A DNA stretch of 64,000 nt from Rhyacichthys aspro (GCA_036850595.1 CM072160.1:18579906-18643905); one strand, 5' to 3'. Shown: positions 47,801 through 61,619, numbered from the stretch's first letter. The notes: generated by a model not told the origin, from the sequence alone. Numbers and translations: made by a program.

Positions 47801-48302
47801 GAGCCAAAGTAGCAAGCAGTAGATGGCTTTCCAGGACAACACTCTTTTCAGATGCTCATTGTCAGAAGCTGATGTGACGGTCATAAAGTGCGGAGAAATT
47901 GCGTGTCACAGTGAGGAGAACGTTAATAGCTAGCAGGGATTGGTGTTTGTTAGGGTTATACCAATACCACTTCTGCAGGACTAACCTAAAATTGAGTATG
48001 ATTCAAGTCTTTAATATTGATAAGCCATTCATAGATTTCAGACCGATGCTGATTTTTCACATTTTATCAGTGGCTTGTTTTCCTTGTTTCTCTTCCTCTA
48101 TTTTTGTTTCTGTTTGCAACATTTCAAAATTTGATTCAAATTCAATTTACTTTTGATGGAAACACAACCATTGCCATAGTCATTTTGAGAATACACTTCT
48201 ATTTTAGACATTAAAATTAGTGTTATCTCATAATTCCATGGTGTAAATGCAGATGTTGCTACGCAAGCTAGAAGTTCTACAATCAAATCTTCACTTGAAG
48301 AT
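47801..48302. other. foxo1 intron 1 filler
   Basis: AT-rich sequence with nothing recognisable. Confidence 0.35.
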
Positions 48303-48870
48303 TCTGTTTTTGCCGTCCCTGTCTCAGCCCCACCTCTCACTCCCAACCAGAGCGTAGTCACCTTTCCTGCTTCTATGATTTAAAAAAAGGTAAAGCCAGA
48401 CCAATTTTTCACCACAAAATACTAATATGTTTCTTTAAATTGACGTTTAGAGGTTACCTGAAAGTTTTAGCTTTGGAGTTTACATTTGTAGACTCTAGTC
48501 ATCCTGTAATTATCTCCGCCTCGTTAAACATTGCATCAATGCATTGCCAACATTTATCCATGTTTATTTTGCTGCCCGTTTCTTTTTTTTTTTTTTTTAG
48601 CTTTTTCACTGTAAAATAAGGCTTATTTTGCAACAAAACCCATTTCTTCGTGGTCCTTTGTTGTTGACATCAGTGTCAACCAATAGCCCTAACCCTAACC
48701 CTTTTTACTGAAAGTGAGCTGTGGGCTGCTCATTCTCAGCTATTAAAATCTTTAATAATAAAGCCTAGATCACATTCTAATCTAATTTTTTCCACAGATG
48801 ACTCCTGTTACAAAAAGCGATAGCTGATTAAACTGTAAAACTAAATGCAACAATAGAAAAATCAGGTAAT
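48303..48870 (+). repeat. Unclassified interspersed repeat, copy 2
   Basis: Starts 'tttttgccgtccctgtctca' and ends 'agaaaaatcaggtaatgg', as at 11,495-11,845. The middle has diverged or been extended and includes a T tract (48,583-48,598) and a short CCCTAA run at 48,687-48,703. Confidence 0.45.
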
Positions 48871-50099
48871 GGACTCTAAGGCCTCTGTGAAACTCTCCTT
48901 TTTGCAACCCTCTGCATGGAATCTGAGCACAACTGAGTAACCCTTCCCCCAAACGGTGCACTAAACTTGGACTGAGAACTGCTGAGCTAAAGATTGATCA
49001 CTCTTCTAGACTCAGCAGACACATGATAAATAGGCCAGGCCGGTCTGGTGCGCTTTGCTGAGAAGCTGTATTCCCAGTGACACTCGAGGATCTTTCACCA
49101 CCTCATGATAGTGTGAGACGAGTGGCGCGGTGGAGGGCCTATTAGAGGACATCCTGCCCCATTGTATCAGCACAGGAAGAGCTGGCCAGGCCTGATACTG
49201 AGCCCACCGACGCTGGACTTTCTACACCGAACGCCGCAGAACGTGGCGCGAGAAAATAGCGAGTTCAAGAGCCACTGCTTCCTCATCAGAGCGCTGTCGT
49301 CTGACGGGGCAAAACAGGAGGAAGAGGAAACGGGGGGCCCTTATACAGGTAGTACCCTCGGCAATGGAGGACGTGGCCGCACTGTACTTCTCAATAACAA
49401 TTTGACACTTACAGTCTGACATCGTTTTACATCCAAACAAACAGAAGTGCTCCAAAGAATGATAAATGACCTACTTACTTCTTTTAGCTAAGCCAGAGTT
49501 CTGACTATTGGACGAATGACTCAAAACTTGGACGATTGACCATAGACTTGCACAATGAATCTGGCTAAACTGGCTCTGACCTTATATTACAGGCCATGTT
49601 TGTACAGTTAACTTCATCCTTGTTTTTAAATGTAGCGGCTGCCAAGAAATCAAGCCGGAGCTTAAATCCAAACTCATATGTTTATGTGCAGTGGTCACCA
49701 TCACAGCACAACTCTCTCCTGCAAACCTCCCCTTTACCATCTCAGCAACGTTCGTTCAGCAGCGACAAGTCAACAACCAGCACCGTCTCCCAACATCATG
49801 ATAGGCCTTTCTACAAGTCACTTCGTTTGGTTGATAATTTTAAACAGTTTAAGAAAATTTGTGTGATCTTTGTGGCATTTGTGCTCTGCAACCTATAATT
49901 TTACCCCAGGTGTCACCCACAAAACCAACACATATCGTATTTAGTTTAGTTTTGCTTTAATTAACATAGAGTGTGGCAATATTGATTTGTTCATATGCCA
50001 CAGGTAACTTTTAAAAAGTGCACCCCTTTTGAGAATTGAAAGGCCTTTACCACGTTACGCACTAAGGTGTTTACAACATCTCTCAAAATTCACATGATT
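48871..50099. other. foxo1 intron 1, no gene seen
   Basis: Positions 49,060-49,420 are complex and GC-richer, with long open frames on both strands but no known domain. The rest is AT-rich. Confidence 0.4.
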
Positions 50100-50487
50100 T
50101 TGCAAACATACAGCACTTCAGAGTCACACTGCTAGCGATGGAACATTTATGTAAATTTGGCCGAATGCATTCTGTACTGTACAGGAGACACGGCACGGAG
50201 GAGATTGATTGACAATGGTCTACAGTCCCTTAGCCAATCAGGACGCAGAATACAATGCATGAGTTCTCCCTTAGCCAATCAGGACGCAGAACACAATGCA
50301 CGAGTACTTCCTTAGCCAATCAGGACGCAGAACACAATGCGTGAGTACTTCCTTAGCCAATCAGGACGCAGAAAACAATGCGCGTTCATATACTGTAAAA
50401 AAAAAAAGCATGCAAAATTGCACTAAAAAAAATCCGCGAAACAGCGAGACCGCGAAAGTTGCACCGCGTCATAGTGAGGAATCACTG
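50100..50487. mobile_element. Probable pogo/Tigger-like non-autonomous element (right part)
   Basis: The right end reads 'gtcatagtgaggaatcactg' and then TA at 50,488-50,489; in reverse it begins CAGTGATTCCTCACTATGAC, the style of pogo/Tigger terminal repeats. Next to it is a CpG-rich 'tccgcgaaacagcgagaccg' segment. The 41-bp tandem array lies inside. I could not locate a matching left terminal repeat, so the left boundary is approximate. Confidence 0.5.
50228..50391 (+). repeat. Four tandem 41-bp units, each with a CCAAT box
   Basis: Units begin at 50,228, 50,269, 50,310 and 50,351, each starting with ccttagccaatcaggacgca and continuing with 'ga-acaatgc'. The period is exactly 41 bases in all steps, and units differ at only a few positions, mostly in 'gcatgag/gcacgag/gcgtgag'. 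Every unit has CCAAT in the same place. Confidence 0.95.
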
Positions 50488-53400
50488 TATAAAAATGTAA
50501 TTGGATTGTACAGGATTGGAAGTGTTCTGCTGACTCGCTCCGTGCCATACCCATGGAGCTTCACGTTCACAGTTCACATGCTGAGCTCTGGCTGAGGTCC
50601 TGACTCAGACCTGAGTGGCTCATGGGCGCAGACAGGGCCCGGCTTGTGTCGGCCCAGCTTGCCATGCTAAAATATGTGCATGTGTTGCTATGTGCGACAC
50701 AATGTGCGTCTGTAAAATGCACAGAGCTGCGACTGTGGAACGACGGGGATATTTTTCACCTCTGATCGCTGGAGCGGCGGGGCTGGGCTGCTGCCATAAA
50801 GATGCAGTGTGTGGCTCACTGCTGGGTGCCTGTGTGGCAGCGCTCAGGGGAGGGGCTGCCGGGGCGGACATTAGGAGCCTGTTACCCCAGTTCAACCTGG
50901 TAAACACGGGATATCCCCGAGCTGTTTCCACTGCGTCTAACTATAAATCATCAAGGTCAGAGAGTGGAGTGGATTTCTCCTTATCTGTGCTGCTGTATTA
51001 CACAACATGCATATGTGCTACAAGTATGTTATGTATGTGTGTAGATATAAGTTGTAAGACTGCATGATATGAGAAAAACATGCAATAACTATTTCGTATA
51101 TATGCAATAATGATGCTGCAATGTCTGAATGCTCTTTGACATAGAAAAATATGTTTCATTTATTAAATTTGACATAAAATATAACATAAAATATAACAAA
51201 TACAAGGCTCCGGACTAACTTCCACTTGTCAAAAGTGGAGCTAAATCAAAAAGAGACACCACAGTTTATTTAATACTTGGACAACGATTTTTAGGCAACA
51301 AGAAAATGTCAATCATATTGAAGACCATAATATTATTGCGTTACAGGTAGTTTATTTGCGATACTGATGTGATTCATAATGTTCCGATAATGATAAATTT
51401 GCAATATATAGTGCAGCCCTTGTAAGCATGATCAATTCCAAAAAATAAACAGGAAATTACTGTAATATAACTGGTATTTGCTGTAAGATGTACTGAATTG
51501 TATTTGCATTTAAATATAAATGAAACAGAATAAGTGACACTGGAAAAACACTGTTAATTTGACAGAACTTTAAGCTTAAGTCAAACCTCTTTGGAAAAAT
51601 GTTGAATGGAAGTCTCTGGGGGAGCTGCAAACTATTTTTCAAACCAATCCATTGTGGCGTTTTATAAATGCAGACTAGCATTTTTTGTTTATAGGTCTTT
51701 ACATCATTTTATGCTTACTTTTTGTTATATATTTTTTTCTTTCTTACATCTAATTCCTCCTAAAAGGTGCCCAAATCAGTGCCACATAAACAAGAGTAGC
51801 ATGTCATTAACACCTCATTTGTGTTTATTTATGCAAAATAGCCGAGTGCTTTTTGGTTTCAGTGTTACCTAGCACTTTCTGTCAAATACATCACAGGACT
51901 ATGCTAATTTGAAACCTAACACAACTCAAATACAGTATTAACCTGTTTATGTTAGATGTCATAGCTTTTATATTAAATCAAGAAGGCCTTTATGTGCCCC
52001 TTATATGGGTGGATGCATTGGTCTCACTTCATTTACTAATACAGGGTTAGTGAATTAATTTTTTATCTTAAATTTGAGGCTTTGCATGGTATCCCTGATA
52101 TATCTACACACTCATACTAGTCTTCAACAACAAAATGTAGTGTCAAAATGTTGAAATGTGAAAGCTAAAACTCACGGGTTTAAACAAAACACATTCAAAG
52201 CAATGTCAAAAAAGGCAGGTGGTGAAAATACCTACTTAGAACAAATGTTTTAGAAGTCACAACATTGCATTTCCATTTAAGCTCTCTAGTTATTTTCTGC
52301 AAGTTTTTGTTTTTTTTTAGCTTTAATGCACTTACCTGTTTACCAGAGCTAAAATTAGCATGCCTAATGCTTTCTCAGAAAAAGGGAAAAAACATAGCCT
52401 ACAGTAAAAGGAGACTTTAGGAAACACAGTCATAGGCCTTTTTTCACAAAGTAGTGCTCTTATGCTGTGACACACATGATGTGACACATCATAGTACATT
52501 AGGTAATAATAGGTTAGATAAGACAGTTCTGCCTGTAATGCTTTATAGTATATATACTGCTGTTAGTCAGGGCCATATCATTGAGACCAACCCCAGAGCG
52601 GAGTGTAGACCAAATTCAGCAACAAGAATAACCTAAGACCATTACCAAAATATAATAAGAAGGGTCATAAATAAGAACAAATACCAAGGAGTAGCCATAA
52701 CATTCCATACTATGAGTCAAGTTTCCACAAAATAATCAAAGAACTTAAAATGAAAAGCTAAAGTGTAAATTTGTATCATCTCAGCTCATTAATATATGCC
52801 AACAGAAGCCACTTAGCACCAAAGTCCTCTATGTACAGCTGTGGTGTGCTCCTCGCTACCTGCATGAACTTCATATCCATGTCTAAGTTTAAAAGACACA
52901 AGGCACAAACAAGAAACAGTATTCTGAACTGAAAACTTAAACCTGTTTTTTTCACCACCTTATATAAAACATAACGTTAAGTGTATTTGCTTCTCAACAG
53001 TTTATGAAAATGCCCAAAACTTTGGAGTGATAATTTGGCCTACAACAGGTTTTAGTTACTCAGAAATTGCCACTTGTGGTTTAAATACCTTGGCCCACAT
53101 TTTTAAACACTGTGTCATGCTCAACCAGGACACCATGACCCTGGAATCTTGGTTTCGTCTGTTATCAGGATGACACCAGCCCAGGTCACAACAGAAGGTC
53201 CATGTGAGTAAGCTCTGTTTCACTACACCATTTGTTTTGGAAATATTTACCTAGAGACATCTGATAACTTTCCTCATGCTTATGGTAATCAATTTGACTT
53301 TATACGGCTCCAGTAAAATGATAAGGCCAAATTGTTTCCCAGCTGTGAGCGGAACTGAGAGGAAGAAAGAAAAAAGTGGCGGAAATGGCGGAAGACGAGG

Positions 53401-56400
53401 AAGCCAATCTGTTGTTTCCTATGGTGACGTCTGCATCAGCTCTCGCACCGCTCTCACAACAGCACTTCCGCTCTCACCACAGGCCTGACATGACATTTGC
53501 ATCTGGTAAGAAGACAGACAAGCAGGTGGATAAGAGCGAGGCGAGGAAAAAAGTACACACTGCAAGTAATCTCTGCAGCCGAGCACGGGTAATGGAAATG
53601 AAAATGCAAACGACTGCAGAGCCAGTTTAAAGCTGCCAACATGGCTGACTCACAAACCTGTTCCATTCACAAAGTGTGTCAGTGTTTAGTCTCCGTCTGT
53701 GTAATATTTGAGTTTCTCTCTGAGGACACTGTCAGGATGTTTTTGCATTCTTTCATCTAAAGGCTACTCTGTTCCCATCAGAAATCAGGGAGACTAGCGG
53801 CACAATGAGAAACAGATTTGGGAGTATTTTGAGACAAGTTAGGATATTGAACGCAACAGTGTTATGGAACTAGTAGCAGTTTTTGTCATACCTTTTGTGT
53901 GACTCCAATAACATAGTAGAGTAACTCGATTTGTTCCGAGAAAAAAGTGCTGTAGCTGTGGAATTATTCCGATTGACTTTCCGAATTACCACATACTAGT
54001 GCTGTCTTTTCAGAAACCTAGAGTTAAGTAACGAAATTGTTGTATCGGACAAAACTGTTTCAGTGGCAAAAATAACAGAAAAGTTACAATGATTGGGGAA
54101 AGTGCACATCAACAGTGCAAAAATGGCAAAACTTGTGCATGTAGCGAATGTGAACAATAGCCGGCAACATGGATTAGCTCATAGATTGCTTGCTAGCTTA
54201 GGTATTTTTAACACAGTTTTTCTCCCATCATTGCTCTCCCACTGCAGACCATAAGAGGTGGTCCAGAATGTTTATGGAAAAGACAACTGAACGTAAAAAT
54301 GACCGATTGTGTAACTATCACAGAATATTGAGCACAAGAGACACCTGCCAACCGCTAATGCTAGCCATATCACACTTAAGCTGGCTCCAATAAAAACATA
54401 ATGCCAATTCAATCAACAGTTAGTGAAAACAGTAATTTGACAGCATGACCCTATTGTTCTCGTTCAGGCTCAGATCCAACTTTTCCGGTTCCGAACATAG
54501 TTATTTTGTAGTGTGAAGACTTCAGTTGGTTTGTTATTAGTTTTATGAACCATGGCAGTTATTGCATTTCTCATGTTTTCCTAATGCCATGGAGATCTAG
54601 TAACCACACAGGTGTAACAGGTGTAAACCAGAACAGATCAACTGTCTGGAACAAAGGGGAACGCCCACTAGCTTGGCAATAAACTCCAAGTTAGCACGCT
54701 AACTTCACGAGCAGACATTAGCACACTGTATTATGACTGTAGCTTTCTAGTATTTTGACACTTAACAAACCTTTAAATACCATAATATATTAGCCTTCTC
54801 TTAGTTGTCAATGATTTCTACCAGCTTGGTTTGTTGACCATGGAGGCCAAATAGTTTGGTGACTTTCCACAGAAGTGGCGTCCATCTTGGTTGTTTACAA
54901 TGGGCTTCAGTGATCTCTGTCTTGGATAAGATTTGTCCAAGTGTTCAACTTGGGGAGAACTAAAACACTAATAAAAAAAAATGATCAAAAACCTTGGACT
55001 TATGCAATGAGAGATTACATATGCATCAAAAGCAATCTTTGATAAAATCCAGCTTTGGACATTGCTGTCTATTTTGGACTCAAAACACCACTCATTAATC
55101 TGATTAGCTAATACAGTACGTGCACTCCTCCATCAGCCAAAAACATTACAATTTAGCACAAAGAATAATTCTACCATAGTAAAACACCAATCATTCATAA
55201 AAAGAGCTTGAAGAAGATCCAAAGTTTTGTTTTACAATAAAGTATTACAATTCTAAAACCCAGTACATGATGAATTCAAGTCCATCCATGAGGCCAGCTG
55301 CGGGCCACCAATGAAGGTATATACGTTAGAGAGGGCTAAATGCATGTGTGATTGTGTGATAATGCCTGCCCAGTCTGACAGGCACCGTGCATAATCGCTT
55401 TAGGGCGGGAATTGCACAACAATGTGGGTCTGGGTAATGCCTGTGGTTTGGGGCCCTTGGCAGAGAGAGGTCCCGTAAAAGAGAGCAGCACAGACACACA
55501 CACACACACACACACAAATTTCAAGAAGTAATGAGGAATTTCACTTCTCATTTAAATCTCATCAGCATTCTCTATTGTCAGTGTAAAACAAAGCTTGGGT
55601 CGCTCTTAGGATTTTCCAGTAAGTGATTTGACAATGTGAGCAAGTGCCTATTCATCCAACTCGTGCCTGGGTTGCCCCATTTCCAAAACACACAGTCACG
55701 TGCACTCCTAGCCCTACTACTGAAGCCGCGCTCAGAAAAACACAACATTATGACTCACGGCAAATGACTGTTTACCTGAACGCACCGTGGATGGATGAGT
55801 ACTATCTATTCTGTGGTGGCCTGTGTGGGCACCTCTCTGTTGCCAGCGTGAATGAGCCTCCTGGACATGGTTGGCCCTCTCACTGTTGTGGGACGGTCCA
55901 CTCATTGAATCACAGAAAGTGAACGGACAAAACTCAACTTTAACTGTGTAAAGCCACTGTCCATTTAGCATTATTTGAACAAAAGAAAAGGCCACTTTAA
56001 AGGGATTTTCCTGGGTTCTTTCCAAAAGAGATACAAAAGTGTGAAGTACACAGCTGCTATGCTCAAGCTGGACTGAATTCCAAAAAGGCTTGTATAACAA
56101 GCATTTTTACTGTTTAGTAGATCAATAAACAGGTTGCTTGGCATGTGCATTAGTGCAATAAAAAATCCATAATTTTGTTGCTAGTAGTTGCAGACAATAT
56201 CTTTCATTCATGCATTTGTTTTCTAGCATGTATTCTTTTATCGGTCTTAGGCACCTGGAGCCTTTCCCATCTTACATTTTTGAAGTACTTTACATTGTAT
56301 AGCCACATACAACTGTTTTAAATGACTTACTGCTGTAGATAAAACTCTTTGAAACATCATTTCGTATGTATTAATGGTAGATATATAGACAGCCATTCTC

Positions 56401-57547
56401 TTTTACATTCATTCACTAGGGGCAACAGAAATGCCACATAAACGGCAGCCATCTTGGTTGTTTACAAATGGATATCATCGATGTATGTTCTCCTTTTGGA
56501 AATGGTATATTCTGGAAGCTAATTATAGAATTATTTTTATTGTTGAGAGAATATCACTCATTTAGTAGTGTATTTCATAAGATAGAAGTAAAAAATGTTG
56601 ATTTAATGTCACTGTTTCATTTCTAAGTCAAACTTCAAACTATAGCTCCACATAACTTAGTGATAAAAATGTATAATCAGTCACTTCTTGACCAATCATG
56701 ACCTGTGCCAAAGGGGGAAAGGTAACCAATCAGATGGTCAATAGGTAAAAGTCACTTTTTAAATTTTTTTTCTTTTTGTTTTTGACCCCAATGACATTGC
56801 AACTGGGAAAAGGTAGCGGGAAAAATACCTCATTGTAATTTAATAGTAAGGGTTCCTGTAACTAATTCAATTCATGATAAACGGTAAACTACACAGGTTT
56901 AAAGAATGTTTTTATGCAAAATTTGACAAGAATAACAAATATTTAAGGCATATGCACAGTAAAGCAGGTAAGTTCTTAGCCTAAAATGACCCGAAGACTG
57001 TAAATCAACATATGACCCTCACATTGCAACGTTGCCCAGACAGACCTGAAGTATGTGGATCTCCTGTCTGCTGTTTCTTGTCTTCCACTGACATCCTCAA
57101 CAGGCTTTTAAAAGTTCACAGTCAAAACCAGACCCAGACGCTGCTACATATGGACTCAATTGTCAAAAATAATGTGTGGTTAACATGACGTGACTTCAGA
57201 ATATTCCTCTTTTCACAGCCCACATAGACATAAACAGCCATGGGTCCTACAGACGGTACTGGTGCGCCACACTGACCCGCTTCTCTGGGGTTTGACTCGG
57301 TGAATGGTTATCAACAACAACACAGCGTACCCAGCGTAGGGGCGGAGGTAAGAACACATGTGGAAATGAGCGGGACACGAGCAAAACACTGGGTTGTGAA
57401 ACATGCCCAGGGTTACATTCTGTTGCTCAATCCAACGGAGCGTGGACGGCCGGAGTTACATCACACGCTGACGGAACAGGACAACAGTTCCACTCAGCTG
57501 CACGGCTTTTGTACACACTTAGATTTCATATTATATCAAAAGTCTAT
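50488..57547. other. foxo1 intron 1, long stretch without genes
   Basis: No exon recognised. Positions 50,520-50,940 are GC-richer and complex. TTGTTTAC (the reverse of the FOXO site GTAAACAA) lies at 54,891-54,898 and 56,458-56,465, each following 'ccatcttgg'. Positions 53,340-53,640 and 57,200-57,500 are further complex blocks. The rest is AT-rich. Confidence 0.45.
55491..55516. repeat. (CA)n microsatellite
   Basis: About 12 CA dinucleotide units, slightly interrupted at the left ('cagacacacac'). Confidence 0.9.
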
Positions 57548-58512
57548 GGCTGCGTCCACACTGAATGCAAAATGTGGCCGAAATCTGATCTTTTTTAACT
57601 ACTGTTTTGTTTGATGGTCATTATTTGATTGGATCAGTGTCCATAATTGTTAAATATAAAACAAAGCTATTACAAAAGACACTCAAAATCTTCTTAAAAA
57701 TACTTTTCTTATATTTATATATTACTTTTTTGTGTATTTTTCCGTCTATTTTTCTCTATCGCAACCTTAAGGCATTTTCAAATGGAAAGACACATGGAGA
57801 TGACAGAATTAGAAATTGTAAACTGTTAGCAGCACACATACTTACTTTAGGCTAAGTTGTGACTGTCCTACTTTTATAGCTATTTTGGTCAGCCATGGTC
57901 CTTTTGATTATTTGATTATTTGTATAAATTCTTTGTATTGTAGTGTCTTTTCAATGTCATTTGTCTGGAATAACCAATGTCTAAATCACTGTAAATCATC
58001 TGTATCACGATGATGTATCACAAGAAGTAAGCGATTCAATAACAATACGTCCGATATGTTGTCCCACCTCTAGTGCTGTTCTTTTTTCTTGCTTAGTGTT
58101 TGTCAGCCATTTTTCTCCAGTAAATGCCCATGTACTTTCTCACTTATTTTTATGATTTTTTGAAAAAGAGAATGGCCCTCATTTACAACAATGTCAAGTT
58201 AAAACACACGGAATAAAGTTGGGGAAGGTTAGAATGTAGCTTGACCCACGCAATAGGTGCATTGACTTTATGTCAATACATGTGGTATTTACCCCAGAAT
58301 GTGAAGAATGCTGGTTTGATTAGACAGAGATGTCACGTGATTCTGATTGGGCTGTTCACACTAAAAACACATTACTTTAAATCAGCTCTGAATGTGTTTG
58401 AATGTCCCCTAATAAATGATGTAATTCCATGAGATTTGACCTATTCACACTGAAATGAACAAATCCGATCTGTCCAAACCGCGCCACTTTTGAAGCAAGT
58501 GTGAACGCAGCC
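57548..58512. mobile_element. hAT-like non-autonomous element
   Basis: Left end GGCTGCGTCCACACTGAATG and right end, reversed, GGCTGCGTTCACACTTGCTT. Subterminal regions on both sides contain 'aaatctgatc' or 'aaatccgatc' and an AAAAGTGGC-like piece. The flanking 8-mers (aagtctat and aaagcttt) agree at five of eight positions, compatible with an old duplication. The interior is AT-rich without transposase. Confidence 0.7.
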
Positions 58513-59046
58513 AAAGCTTTATTATGATATTTACCAAAAAAGGGACGGATACACTTTCTGTTTTCAGCACTTTCCCTAAGTATTTGTCTTTATTCTAGTC
58601 GGATATGTTATAGTACAGATTAAAGACCAGGTAAGGCTACTCATCACACTCACAGCTGCGCTATCCTCCTGTGTTGTACCATGACTCAGCACTTCAAAGC
58701 TCGGAGAGAAGTACGTAGACATCGGATTAAAATCAGTTTGGCAGGAAAGGCACAATAAAAGACATATAAAAGGCTGCTGTGGAATGTTCCCTGTGTCGGC
58801 CTGTCTGTCTGCCATCGTGTCTGTGCATCTGCCAGCAGCAGGGCTTTAATTATGAGGCCCAGGTTACACACTCATATATACACACATTCACACACACAAA
58901 GGAGAGTAGAGTCCCACATATCTCCAACACAGCGCCTCTCAGTTCCGCTGACTAACCAGTGGCACCAGACTTTGGCCTGCGGCTCCCTGATTCCGGTAAG
59001 TGTCTCGTTATGCAACTCCTAACAAGTGTCACCCAGCGCCAACTTA
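58513..59046. other. Short complex spacer in foxo1 intron 1
   Basis: Lies between two related elements. It contains a CA-rich patch at 58,865-58,900 and no coding signal. Confidence 0.35.
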
Positions 59047-60092
59047 GGCTGCGTTTACACTCCAGGAGAAAGTGGTCCACATCGGATTTTTTATAAATAA
59101 TTCTCGAAATAACTTTACATCAGATACAAATGGTGTATCCTAGGTCCAGAAGTGTTTTTTAAAGACATCACTGGTAGTCACATGTCTAATAAAGTTTATA
59201 AATCTTCAAATTTTTAAATTATGTGTTTAGTATTTAATTGTGACTGCTGTTACTTTTTGGTAGATGGTAGACTTATATTGATTATTTTAAATTGTTTTAG
59301 AATTTTCATCAATAACAGCTCTAATGATTTAGAATTTAGTGGGAGGAGTCTCACTTGTTTATCTAATGAAGCCAATTCAATTCTGATTAGCTTCAATAAA
59401 TAACTGACTTTAATGGGTCTGTTTACACTACACAGTTCTATCTGAAATCCTTGATGTGAAATGGTGTGTTTTGTCCATTTGTTTTTATGATATTAATGTT
59501 TAATGGTCCTGAAAACCCATAATTTGGTTTAGAAGAAGGCATCAAGATATATATTTTTTATAATTCTAATAGGTTTGTTTATCTAAATTGTGTTAAAAAC
59601 TATGTAAAATCCAAAAATCGTATTTTTATGTAACAATGACTTCTTAGCCATCTTCATAAACTGATACTCCAATATAAAATGTATATGTCAGTGTTTGTTA
59701 GCGCTGATCATTCTAATGCTAGACTTTAAACGTTTGTGACTGCTCTGTTGCCAATTTTACCAACATAGACTACAATATATACAGACATCTGGTAATTGGC
59801 AGACAGGGAATGTATAACCTGTATTCTCAACTTGTATACCATCAACCTTTTGAAAAAACAAACTGACAAACAACGAAGCAGTGTTTGTTCTATGGGCCAC
59901 ACAGTACAAAAATAAATATGGCATAATCACTACAGCATTTTCTAAAGCTGAGCAGATCTGTTTACTCACAATTGAAAACACAACAAAATATCTTTTTTCC
60001 ATTTTCAGGATATCGACTAAATGGAACATGAATTTCATTGTATTAAATGTATCGTAACTGGGGGCACTTTTAAATCCAGTGTAAACATATCC
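59047..60092. mobile_element. Second element of the GGCTGCGTTTACACT type, degraded
   Basis: The left end reads GGCTGCGTTTACACTCCAGG, closely like the ends of the element at 57,548, with 'aaagtggtccacatcggatt' next to it. A candidate right end at 60,092 reads, reversed, GGATATGTTTACACTGGATT, followed by 'taaaagtgcccc'. An internal 'gtttacactacac' at 59,421 suggests a nested or deleted copy. No target duplication was found, so the right boundary is tentative. Confidence 0.45.
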
Positions 60093-61619
60093 TGAGAACT
60101 CTTCAGATCTAGTGTGCGTCTCTCTCTTCTTTGTGCCTTTCCATGTAAACGTTGAGTGCTTAGCTTCTTGGGGTTTGAACCCTTATTGTGGGCTGCTTTG
60201 TAAGAAGTAGTGAGGCGGGCGGTGTTCGGCGGGCTGGTGGGACGCACTGGCAGGAAATAGGGAGGAGGCTTGGGAGCTCTGAGAAACACAGCTGCCCCTC
60301 ATGTCTTGGGGTCATGCCAGGCTTGGACTCCTCGACAGCCTCCGGGCGTGAGCGTGTGAGTGTGTGTGTGGAGAAACAGGAGGGCTGCTGTTCTGTGTAG
60401 CTCCTGGCTCTACTAATAGACTTTAATACATATTCAGAGCCAGTGAACTAAGGGATGATTTGCGATTAAAAAACATAACCTGCTTTGTGCTCACTTGGAA
60501 TCACAACAACTGCATTTTATCTTCATGCTTTATCTATGTTCTGAACACTGGCATCAGTTTATCTGCTAAGACATAAAAATCATAAACTGTGTATGTATAT
60601 GGATAGGGCAACTTCATAAACAAGGTCACCATGCTAAACAACACTATGGAGACAAAAAATAACTTCTTTAAAGATGTGTTTTTGGCTCGATTTATGGCTA
60701 AATTGATACAGGTCTGGACCATGGGCTCACTGTGGACATCAGGGATTAGGTGTGTACTTTTATAACAAATTAGTAAGCTTCCTCGTAATGTTCCTCCAGA
60801 CAGTTGAAGAATGGTGGAAAAGAAAATGTGAATATAAGGCCTGGCTCCAAAAAACTTGACTCCCATTGATTCCCATTGAAATAACCTTACTTATACTCCA
60901 AGAGCATTGTGTAGAGATTGAGGAAAATAAATAGGCCAATCAAAAAATTCATTACCTTAGGCCAGTCAAAAACTGAACAGTCATTTGTTTGTTAGCTGAC
61001 TTCAAAGATGTTCTTTTTAAGGCTTTAAGAACTATACTTTTTTTTAAAACAGGGATATCATTTCTGGCACAGTAAACTCAAATTACATCCAGAGGCAAAT
61101 TATATTAAAAAGGGTTTAGAAATGACTACAGTATATTCTAATAAGACAGAAATACATGCTTTATGATTCAGAAGTAACTGGATACCATATTATTTTTGCC
61201 CTGAAGATTAGCATGCACCTCCACACTAAAACACATTTTAGGATTTTCAAAATAAGATGTACAACATTTTCAACTGTGTCCGTTTTGTTGTTGCTAAAAT
61301 GGCAAAATATGGAACATTCTGGGAGACCTCACCGTTAGCCTACATCAATGAGTTTGTCAAGTTTAAGCTAATACTAGGACTAGTTTTTTTTTACACGTTT
61401 CAGCATCAGCAGTAAGTGAGACCAGCACACGTTAGCTTAATTTCGTATATTCATGTCAACAAAGCAAAACAACACACCACCAGCGCAATATATATTCCCG
61501 CCAGCAACATAATGCAGGAGTTTCACACTGTTGACCTATTATGACCAGCAGTCAGGTCACTTGCTGCTGAGAATTCACCTCACAGAGTGACACCTGAGCC
61601 TACCTACATTATATGTAAT
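60093..61619. other. foxo1 intron 1, no gene seen
   Basis: Positions 60,180-60,410 are GC-richer. The remainder is AT-rich without repeats that I can name. Confidence 0.4.

Noticed and set aside
48687..48703. Telomeric repeat (CCCTAA)
   Set aside because: Only about two and a half units within an interspersed repeat; too short to be a telomeric array.
50228..50391. CRISPR-like array of regular repeats
   Set aside because: Units are contiguous 41-bp tandem repeats with no unique spacers, in a vertebrate genome.
50615..51067. 150-residue plus-strand reading frame
   Set aside because: Low-complexity Cys/Ala-rich translation without a known domain; lies in foxo1 intron 1 and overlaps an equally open antisense frame.
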